DNA of 20,236 nucleotides, taken from NCBI GenBank assembly GCA_964541595.1, contig CAZIRO010000034.1:1-20236 (forward strand), in the 5' to 3' direction. The stretch's first letter is position 1. Every line of letters begins with the position of its first letter. The DNA comes from CAZIRO01 sp964541595 (GTDB taxonomy: Bacteria > Acidobacteriota > HRBIN11). Below the pieces are notes generated by a model. It was not told the DNA's origin, did not search any database, and saw only the letters and a program-made list of their open reading frames with translations. Positions 14,132 through 20,236 of this stretch are shown in pieces. The position numbers and the translations under genes are program-made.

Positions 14132-15862
14132 ATGCAGACATGGCCCGTACTGAGCACGTTGATCGTCCTGCCGACCGTGGGTGCGCTCATTATCCTGGGA
14201 ATGCACTGGATCGGGCGGTATCGGCGCCGTCCAGTTCCCGATACGGTCTATCCGACGATTGCGCTGTTCATTTCCGGAACCGTGTTTCTGATGACCGTTC
14301 CGGTCCTGTTGTTCTTTAATGGCGCGTATTCCGCATTCCAGTTCGCCGAAGAGTGGACCTGGATTCCCGACTGGCGGTGGTCGTATCGCGTGGGTCTGGA
14401 CGGATTGAGCGTACTGCTGTTCGGACTGACCGCACTGTTGACCCCGCTCGCCGTGCTGTCTGCATGGAAGGAGATCCGTGCACACGTTCCGGGGTTTTAT
14501 AGTCTGCTGCTCTTCCTCGAGACCACGCTGCTCGGTGTATTTGCGGCCACGGATCTTGCGGTGTTTTACGTGTTCTGGGAACTCATGCTGATCCCCATGT
14601 TCTTCATCATCTTTCTCTGGGGCGGTCCGCGACGTGTCTATGCGGCGTTCAAGTTCCTTTTATTCACGTTTTTCGGTTCCCTCTTCATGCTGGCGGGCAT
14701 TCTTTACCTGTACGTCAAAACCGGTACACTTGCGTTTGCCGAACTGCAGACACAACTTTCCGGTCAGACACCGTTGACCTTTACGGAAGAGATCGTTCTG
14801 TTTCTCGCTTTCGCCATTGCGTTTGCCATTAAGGTACCGCTCGTACCGTTCCATACCTGGCTGCCCGCCGCGCATGTCGAGGCACCGACGCCGGGAAGTG
14901 TCATCCTGGCCGGTGTGCTGTTGAAAATGGGTACATACGGACTGATCCGGTTCTGTATTCCGTGGTTCCCGCACGCGGCACTGACCTTTCAATGGCCCAT
15001 GGTCGTACTCGGGGTCATCGGCATAGTGTATGGCGCATGGGCCGCGCTGGCGCAGACGGATATGAAACGGCTCGTGGCGTATTCGAGTATCAGCCATCTC
15101 GGATTGATCGTCGTCGGACTGTTTGCCCTGCGACCGATGGCCGTGCAGGGGGCCATTCTGCAGATGGTCAATCACGGGTTAACCACCGGCGCACTGTTCA
15201 TGCTCGTCGGAGTGCTATACATTCGACGGCATACACGGGAAATGGCATCGTACGGCGGTATTGCCACGGTCATGCCCCGGTATGCGGCGGTATTTCTCGT
15301 GGTGATGCTGGCATCGATCGGATTGCCACTGCTCAATGGGTTTGTCGGGGAGTTCCTCATCCTCTGGGGTGCGTTTCAGCGGTATCCGAAGACGACCGTC
15401 GTGGCCGTCACGGGCGTGATCTGGTCCGCAGTGTATATGTTGCGCATGTATCGACGGGTCATGCACGGGCCCGTGGACCGTGAAGAAAACCGGACGCTGT
15501 CCGATCTCGACGGTCTGGAATGGGCGGGGATGGTGCCGATCGTGCTCCTCTGCATCTGGATCGGTGTCTGGGCCACGCCGTTTCTGACCCGAACGGAAGC
15601 GGCCACACGCCGGATCGCAGAGGTGTATACGCGGGTGGAATCTCAGATCTCCGGGAGCGATGCCTCACACGCCGTTCTCCGGAATCAGACCGGTGCGAAC
15701 CAGATCCGGACGACCGTCCCGTTGCCTCCCGCAGCGGTCAACCGTGCGGAACCTTCCGTTGCCAACGTCAGACACGGATGGCCATCGCCGACCGGTTCTG
15801 ACCGTTGGGTCCGTCCAATCGTACCGCCACATGCATGTATACCGACGCCGGATGAGGCATGA
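14132..15862 (+). CDS. nuoM: NADH-quinone oxidoreductase subunit M with an extended C-terminal tail
   Basis: A 576-residue antiporter-like subunit (ND4 equivalent). Seen: VGLDGLSVLLFGLTALLTPLA; the TM5 glutamate in FYVFWELMLIPMFFII; the TM7 lysine in FAIKVPLVPFHTWLPAAHVEAPTPGSVILAG; LLKMGTYGLIRF; and DMKRLVAYSSISHLGLI. Most NuoM proteins are around 490-510 residues. The last span here ends with IVLLCIWIGVWATPFLT, and about 80 polar residues follow, Pro- and Arg-rich with no predicted helix by eye. Start: ATG 14132 is eight bases after GAGGA; ATG 14126 is only two bases from it. The stop overlaps the nuoN frame by ATGA. Confidence 0.95.
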   Translation: MQTWPVLSTLIVLPTVGALIILGMHWIGRYRRRPVPDTVYPTIALFISGTVFLMTVPVLLFFNGAYSAFQFAEEWTWIPDWRWSYRVGLDGLSVLLFGLTALLTPLAVLSAWKEIRAHVPGFYSLLLFLETTLLGVFAATDLAVFYVFWELMLIPMFFIIFLWGGPRRVYAAFKFLLFTFFGSLFMLAGILYLYVKTGTLAFAELQTQLSGQTPLTFTEEIVLFLAFAIAFAIKVPLVPFHTWLPAAHVEAPTPGSVILAGVLLKMGTYGLIRFCIPWFPHAALTFQWPMVVLGVIGIVYGAWAALAQTDMKRLVAYSSISHLGLIVVGLFALRPMAVQGAILQMVNHGLTTGALFMLVGVLYIRRHTREMASYGGIATVMPRYAAVFLVVMLASIGLPLLNGFVGEFLILWGAFQRYPKTTVVAVTGVIWSAVYMLRMYRRVMHGPVDREENRTLSDLDGLEWAGMVPIVLLCIWIGVWATPFLTRTEAATRRIAEVYTRVESQISGSDASHAVLRNQTGANQIRTTVPLPPAAVNRAEPSVANVRHGWPSPTGSDRWVRPIVPPHACIPTPDEA

Positions 15863-15864
15863 CG

Positions 15865-17358
15865 ATGCAAACCGTCATGACGTGGTGGACCCAGTCCCAG
15901 TGGCAGGCGCTCGTACCCGGCGGCGTGCTCGTCGGATTGGCCCTGGCACTGATGATCGTCGAAGTCTGGCGACCGCGCTGGATGCGCTGGTTCGGATATG
16001 TCGTCATGGCCGGACTTATTGGGATCGTGTACCTCATTCTGCAGGTCTGGTTTCATCGCCAGTATGCGGCCTTTCAGAATGCGCTGGTGCTGGATAATGT
16101 CGCCCTTGTGGTGTTGCTCATCACCATTGTGAGTGCATCCATCGTGGCCATCGCCGTACTGCCGCTCTGGGAAGAACGGCCCCATGCGGGTGCGTCCTGG
16201 CTGGCATTGATGCTCATCAGTATTGTCGGTATGCTCGCCATGGTGGCCTCACCGGATGTGCTGGTGATCTTTCTCGGGCTGGAGATTCTGTCCCTCGCCG
16301 TATACGTCATGATCGCATACGCGAATCCGACCGCGCCGGTGCTGGAAAGCGCGGTGAAGTATTTTCTCCTCGGCGCGTTTGCGGCAGCCATTTTCGGTAT
16401 GGGCATCGCACTGTTTTACGGGGCGACACGTACCACGCGACTGGAAGAGTTCGCCGCATGGGCGTCCGCAGCACGCACGGAACCCCATGTCTGGCTCGCC
16501 ATGCTCGGGCTGGTCCTGATGTTGATCGCACTGGGATTCGAAATCTCCGCCGTACCCTTTCATATGTGGACGCCGGACGTTTACCAGGGTGCCCCCACAC
16601 CGACTGTGGCCTTCATCTCGGTCGCCGTAAAGGCCGCCGCGTTCGCTGCGATACTGCGCATCTTCGGCGATATGACGCAGTCACTGCGGACATCGCCGGA
16701 CTGGATGGGCTACGGCCTCGCCGGATTGGCCGGTTTGACCATGATCGTCGGGAACGTGCTCGCACTTCGCCAGACGAATGTCAAACGCATGCTCGCCTAT
16801 TCGAGTATCGCCCATGCCGGATACATGCTGATCGGTGTCACCGTCGGCGGGGACGCCGCCCGTGAGTCCGTGCTGTTGTACCTGCTGGCGTATTTGTTCA
16901 TGAATACGGGGGCGTTTCTCGTGGTGGCCGCGCTGGAGGGGTGGGGTATCGCCCCGACGCTGGACCAGTATCGCAGTATCGGGTACCGGCACCCGGCATG
17001 GGCTCTGGCATTGACGGTGTTCCTCATTGCGCTGACCGGTATTCCGGCGACGGCCGGGTTTATCGCAAAATTGTGGGTGTTCCGGGCGGCACTCGCACAT
17101 CAGTGGGTCAGTCTCGTCATCGTGGGTGTCATCACCACGGTCGTTGCGGCGTTCTATTATTTCCGCGTGGTCTGGACGATGTTCGAATCGGTGGACGATA
17201 CCGTACGGCGGCAGTGGCGGCACCTGCCGGACACACCGACGATGCCGCTCGTTGGATTTGCCTTTGCGGTGGCGCTCTGTGCGTTCTTCACCCTGCAGAT
17301 GGGTATCTGGCCTGACCGGTTTGTCCACCTTGTACGGATCGCGTTTGCTGCGTTTTGA
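15865..17358 (+). CDS. nuoN: NADH-quinone oxidoreductase subunit N
   Basis: A 497-residue antiporter-like subunit (ND2 equivalent) and the third proton-pumping module. Seen: FLGLEILSLAVYVMIAYA with the TM5 glutamate; AVKYFLLGAFAAAIFGMGIALFYGATRT; FEISAVPFHMWTPDVYQGAPTPTVAFISVAVKAAAFAAILR with the TM8 lysine; NVKRMLAYSSIAHAGYMLIG; and TGIPATAGFIAKLWVF. The length is typical. Start: ATG 15865 lies seven bases after GAGG (15854-15857); ATG 15859 overlaps the nuoM stop but is one base from that site. Last nuo gene in the window. Confidence 0.95.
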   Translation: MQTVMTWWTQSQWQALVPGGVLVGLALALMIVEVWRPRWMRWFGYVVMAGLIGIVYLILQVWFHRQYAAFQNALVLDNVALVVLLITIVSASIVAIAVLPLWEERPHAGASWLALMLISIVGMLAMVASPDVLVIFLGLEILSLAVYVMIAYANPTAPVLESAVKYFLLGAFAAAIFGMGIALFYGATRTTRLEEFAAWASAARTEPHVWLAMLGLVLMLIALGFEISAVPFHMWTPDVYQGAPTPTVAFISVAVKAAAFAAILRIFGDMTQSLRTSPDWMGYGLAGLAGLTMIVGNVLALRQTNVKRMLAYSSIAHAGYMLIGVTVGGDAARESVLLYLLAYLFMNTGAFLVVAALEGWGIAPTLDQYRSIGYRHPAWALALTVFLIALTGIPATAGFIAKLWVFRAALAHQWVSLVIVGVITTVVAAFYYFRVVWTMFESVDDTVRRQWRHLPDTPTMPLVGFAFAVALCAFFTLQMGIWPDRFVHLVRIAFAAF

Positions 17359-17386
17359 CCGCCCGGTTCCAGGGGAGATCCGGGAG

Positions 17387-18358
17387 ATGGCACAGAAAGA
17401 GGGAGCGTCCCTGCGAGCAGTCCTGGCGGCCATGGTCGTCAATTTCTCGATCGCCGTCATCAAGTGTATCGCCGGTGCGTTCTCCCACAGTTCGGCCATG
17501 CTCGCCGAAAGCGTCCATTCCCTGGCCGATACCGGCAACCAGATCTTGCTCTGGTTAGGATATCGGCTCAGTCAGCGAAGACCGGATCTGTTGCATCCGT
17601 TCGGATATGGAAAGGAACGGTATTTCTGGAGTTTCCTGGTGGCGCTGCTGATGTTCGTGATCGGGGGGATTTACTCCATCCGGGAGGGTATCCTGAAGAT
17701 CGCACACCCCCATCCGCTGCGCCATACTGCATGGAATCTCGGGGTTCTCGTTCTCAGCATGATCCTGGAAGGCACAGCCTTCCGGATGGCCCTGCGCGGG
17801 CTGGATGCCCCGTATCGGACACCGCGAGCGTTCTGGCAATACGTGCGCACGACCAAACAACCCATGCTGATCGTCGTCCTGTTCGAGGACGGCGCCGCGC
17901 TTCTCGGGTTGTGTCTCGCGCTTATCGGTATCGGACTGGCGCGTATCACGGGCGATGCGCGCTGGGATGGGATGGCGTCGATCGGGATCGGTCTGTTACT
18001 CGTCGGGGTTGCCTATATCATTGCCCGGGAAACACATTCTCTGCTGATCGGTGAGGGGTTGTCGTCCCAACGCTATCAAGAACTCCTGAATGCCATTCGT
18101 GCGGTGCCCGGAGTGCAATATGTATACGATCTCAAGACACTCTATATCGGTCCCCGTGATTTGATCGTTGCCATCGAGGTGGACCTTGCGGATTCACTGA
18201 CTTCAGTCGCAGCGGTCGCTCAGCAGATCGATCGCATCGAACAGGCCGTGCGTGCGGTCGTTCCCGAGGCGCGATACATCTATGTGGAAACCGAACGCAT
18301 GCGCCGTGCGCTCCGTCCGCAGTCCGATTCCGGCGGCGCGGCGCCACCGCAGTCCTGA
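17387..18358 (+). CDS. Cation diffusion facilitator family transporter (Zn/Fe/Mn/Co efflux type)
   Basis: A 323-residue cation/proton antiporter. Seen: TM1 VVNFSIAVIKCIAGAF; TM2 with AESVHSLADTGNQILLWLG, supplying the His and Asp metal ligands; HPFGYGKERYFWSF, the family signature; a TM5 segment FEDGAALLGLCLALIG with acidic residues; DGMASIGIGLLLVG; and a cytoplasmic domain from about residue 215 (VQYVYDLKTLYIGPRDLIVAIEVDL) that normally dimerises and binds regulatory metal. There is no His-rich loop, so the metal cannot be named. Start: ATG 17387 follows AGGGGAG (17371-17377); the frame is open far upstream inside nuoN but without a site. It lies 28 bp after nuoN, so it may be read through. 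The 3' end overlaps the opposing HTH gene by 79 bp. Confidence 0.88.
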   Translation: MAQKEGASLRAVLAAMVVNFSIAVIKCIAGAFSHSSAMLAESVHSLADTGNQILLWLGYRLSQRRPDLLHPFGYGKERYFWSFLVALLMFVIGGIYSIREGILKIAHPHPLRHTAWNLGVLVLSMILEGTAFRMALRGLDAPYRTPRAFWQYVRTTKQPMLIVVLFEDGAALLGLCLALIGIGLARITGDARWDGMASIGIGLLLVGVAYIIARETHSLLIGEGLSSQRYQELLNAIRAVPGVQYVYDLKTLYIGPRDLIVAIEVDLADSLTSVAAVAQQIDRIEQAVRAVVPEARYIYVETERMRRALRPQSDSGGAAPPQS

Positions 18359-18762
18359 TGGACAACGCGCCTGAGGAGTGCGATGTCGCCGCGTCCCGAT
18401 TTGATCTCCCGGTAGGCAAGTTTCGCCAGTCCCCCGGCTGCATGGTCTTTCACGCCGGATCGGCCGGACGTGAGCGCCCCATGAAGGCGCTGCAGGATAT
18501 GCGTTTCGTCCGCACGCCGGATGTTCCGAACGGAATTGCGCGTCAATCCCAGAAACGCGGCGACTTCGTCTTCGGTTTTGCCCGCTTCCTCGGTCAGGAC
18601 CACGACATATGCCGCTGCCATCAAACTGGGCAACCACGTGAGGTTCCTGTATTCGATAAGTTTACGTGGACCGCCGATGAGTTCCAGCGCTTTGAGAAAC
18701 ACACGCAGGGCCATCGCATCGATATCCACGGTATGCACTTCCTGGGCACTGAGGATCACCAT
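18280..18762 (-). CDS. Small HTH regulator-like protein downstream of the TnpB-like gene
   Basis: A 160-residue protein that I do not recognise by family with confidence. Seen: an all-helical N-terminal half (AMALRVFLKALELIGGPRK, then LTWLPSLMAAAYVVVLTEE); a helix-turn-helix EDEVAAFLGLTRNSVRNIRR at about 64-83; and HAAGGLAKLAYREIKSGRGD near 107-126. The last 35 residues are antisense to the transporter gene and look like unconstrained tail. Start: ATG 18762 has AGGTGA three bases upstream; GTG 18759 is also possible. It begins 23 bp after the TnpB-like stop on the same strand, so the two are probably co-transcribed. An inverted repeat lies between them. Role inferred: DNA-binding regulator. 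Confidence 0.6.
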   Translation of the reverse strand: MVILSAQEVHTVDIDAMALRVFLKALELIGGPRKLIEYRNLTWLPSLMAAAYVVVLTEEAGKTEDEVAAFLGLTRNSVRNIRRADETHILQRLHGALTSGRSGVKDHAAGGLAKLAYREIKSGRGDIALLRRVVHQDCGGAAPPESDCGRSARRMRSVST

Positions 18763-18781
18763 GGCTCACCTGGTATCCCGG

Positions 18782-18802
18782 CGTGTCACGTAGCGTCACA
18801 CG
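18782..18802. promoter_or_regulatory. 21-bp imperfect palindrome at the TnpB-like stop / HTH gene start (candidate operator)
   Basis: CGTGTCAC (18782-18789), a five-base centre and GTCACACG (18795-18802) form an inverted repeat with 7 of 8 pairs matching. It includes the stop codon of the TnpB-like gene and ends 20 bp before the HTH gene. The arm length and symmetry suit a dimeric HTH operator; a short RNA hairpin is the alternative. Confidence 0.35.
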
Positions 18803-20236
18803 TCGGGGCCGGCCTATTTGTTACGCGCCGTTTGCCCGGCGGCCTCGTGCCGGCAGGCGCGGATTGGCCGCCGGTCAGGCCCGTCCCAGGTCCCGGACCT
18901 CCCGTCGGGGACTCCCACCCCGATTGTCCCCATGGTCCCGCACGCGCCTCCACCAGAAAGCGCCGCAGGACGGAGAGGTCCCGCGGTATGCCGCGGCCAC
19001 CCCCTCCCGGGCACCGCCCTGTCAGGGCCGGTACGCCCCCGACCCGCGCCGCGGCACGCACAACGGCGGCCCACGCCGGGGACGGGCTTCTTCCTTCCGC
19101 AGGTGTACACCCGTCACCGCGGAACGAACCGGGAACGCCTGCCGAAAGCACCGCCCGCCACGCCCTCGGCACGCGCTCCCCGAACCCCAGCGCCCGCCGC
19201 GCAATGACCACCGCGGCCGCCCCGTGCCGGTCCAGTCCGTACAGCGGCCCGTACTTGAGACCGCCCATGACGCTCGTGTACCGCGCATCCACCCACCGTA
19301 CCGCCACGCCGCGCCGGGTGGCCACCGCCGCAATGGCCTCCGCCAATCGGCGCCACCGCCACGCCGAAAGCACGCGCCGCGTCCCGCGCCCCGTGCCCGC
19401 CCGTCTGCGCGGCACCCGCAGCCGCTCGAGCACCAGACCCACCCCGTACCGCACGGCCGTATCCACGACCGCGTGCGCCACCGCCCATGTCCACCACTCG
19501 CGCTTGCCACGACGCCCCGCCACAAGCCGGTCCGTCCGTATCACACCCGTGGCCCGGATGTTCCCGTCGCGCCCCACCACCGCCCACGCCACACCGCGCC
19601 GACAGACGGCGTTCAGATCCACCCCCATCGCCCCTCCCGAAAAGTCCACCCGCACCGCCGGCGCCGGCTCCTCGAACGTGATGTGCGCGTACCACCGCCC
19701 GTGCACCCGCTTCACCTCCACCGCATAGCACGGCCGCTTCCCGCACAGGCGCCGAAACCGTTCCCACCGCCGATGGTGCGTTCGGAGCCTGACCCAGAGC
19801 CACCGCCGCCGCCCGGCGTTCACCCGCAGCCACGGCCCGTCCTCCCGAAACTCCACCCGCAGGTTCAGATTCCCTCCCTTCGCCACGTCCCCCCGACCGT
19901 ACAGCCGCATCTGCCGCCGCTCCCGCCATTCGGCCCGCACACGCTCCCGCCGCACCGGGTCGGGTCCCCGCGCGCACAGCCGCCGAAACAGACCCCGGCC
20001 GCCCCACACCACCCGCCGCGGGTCCTCCCCCCGCGCGCGGGCGGCCGCCATCGCCTCCCGCGCCCGCAGGATCGCATCGTCCACGTACCGGCTGTTCAGC
20101 CCGAACATCCCCTGCAGCCGCCGCTTGAGGTCCCGCCTCGGCTCACCCTCGAGCAGCCGCCGGTACGCATACCGCATGCACGCCGACCACCGCCGCGCGG
20201 TGTCGGCAAGCACCGCGGCCTCCCCGGGCCGCGCCT
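18786..20236 (-). CDS. TnpB-like (IS200/IS605 accessory, RuvC-fold) protein, 5' end outside window
   Basis: At least 482 residues are visible; the frame is open to the window edge and the family's N-terminal segment is missing, so the true start lies beyond 20236. RuvC-like catalytic acids are seen: Asp in MGVDLN (codon near 19617), Glu in GLVLERLRVPRR (near 19425), and Asp in YGLDRHGAAAVVIARRALGF (near 19230). Between the last two, where TnpB normally has a four-cysteine zinc ribbon, the sequence reads RYTSVMGGLKYGPLYG with no cysteines. This matches the zinc-less 'TnpB-related' accessory group. About 125 Gly/Pro/Arg-rich residues follow. GC content is strikingly higher than in neighbours, with the plus strand very C-rich, which suggests transfer. 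No TnpA and no clear element ends are visible. Confidence 0.75.
   Translation of the reverse strand, partial: ARPGEAAVLADTARRWSACMRYAYRRLLEGEPRRDLKRRLQGMFGLNSRYVDDAILRAREAMAAARARGEDPRRVVWGGRGLFRRLCARGPDPVRRERVRAEWRERRQMRLYGRGDVAKGGNLNLRVEFREDGPWLRVNAGRRRWLWVRLRTHHRRWERFRRLCGKRPCYAVEVKRVHGRWYAHITFEEPAPAVRVDFSGGAMGVDLNAVCRRGVAWAVVGRDGNIRATGVIRTDRLVAGRRGKREWWTWAVAHAVVDTAVRYGVGLVLERLRVPRRRAGTGRGTRRVLSAWRWRRLAEAIAAVATRRGVAVRWVDARYTSVMGGLKYGPLYGLDRHGAAAVVIARRALGFGERVPRAWRAVLSAGVPGSFRGDGCTPAEGRSPSPAWAAVVRAAARVGGVPALTGRCPGGGGRGIPRDLSVLRRFLVEARAGPWGQSGWESPTGGPGPGTGLTGGQSAPAGTRPPGKRRVTNRPAPTCDAT

Noticed and set aside
19114..20007. 297-codon frame within the TnpB-like gene
   Set aside because: Gly/Ala/Arg-rich shadow expected in very GC-rich DNA; the RuvC motifs are in the other frame.
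1..20236. tRNA, rRNA or known riboswitch
   Set aside because: No cloverleaf, rRNA-like segment or riboswitch core was recognised in the gaps by eye; a covariance-model search was not possible.

Overview
The window is bacterial chromosomal DNA of moderately high GC, about 60% by eye. It has Shine-Dalgarno-led genes, frequent GTG/TTG starts and sigma-70-like promoters. The core genes are bacterial: Rho, the GTPase EngB/YsxC, ClpX, and complex I subunits NuoJKLMN. A probable lipoprotein, a prepilin-like protein and an exported ankyrin protein suggest a surface-complex, probably diderm cell. I cannot assign a phylum. The CysO/CysM pair, a protein resembling the Myxococcus 20-kDa (TIGR02265/DUF2378) family, and a zinc-finger-less TnpB relative are hints only.

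Layout. (1) 1-1714, plus strand: the end of a dispersed repeat, then a MoaD/ThiS-type sulfur carrier (CysO-like), a CysM-type cysteine synthase and a short prepilin-like protein. (2) 1734-7586, minus strand: clpX, engB, rho (engB and rho overlap by 4 bp), an LPG-synthase-type membrane protein, and an exported protein made of twelve exact 33-residue ankyrin repeats. clpX and engB each have a recognisable promoter with a 17-bp spacer. (3) 7587-7953: divergent promoters and a 223-bp repeat element. (4) 7954-10948, plus strand: a 186-aa DUF2378-like protein and a sulfatase-fold lipoprotein with a C-terminal beta domain. (5) 10949-11340: a hairpin, a second repeat element and the nuo promoter. (6) 11341-17358: nuoJ, K, L, M and N, without nuoA-I immediately upstream. 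(7) 17387-18358: a cation diffusion facilitator. (8) 18280-20236, minus strand: an HTH regulator and, upstream of it, a very GC-rich TnpB-like gene that runs off the window edge.

The most unusual signal is a family of short mobile-looking elements. Two complete copies (7708-7930 and 11023-11207) and one end (1-51) share terminal inverted repeats of about 28 bp. The complete copies enclose tandem arrays of a 7-bp unit (GGTNYCA) in a fixed orientation relative to the ends. They are flanked by 7-bp direct repeats that resemble target-site duplications. No transposase that could move them is recognisable beside them. All three lie just upstream of plus-strand genes, and one appears to have landed between a promoter and its gene.

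Functionally, the first genes form a carrier-protein route to cysteine. The minus-strand block is housekeeping: proteolysis, ribosome assembly and transcription termination. The nuo block supplies the membrane arm of complex I. The TnpB-like/HTH pair looks like acquired DNA.
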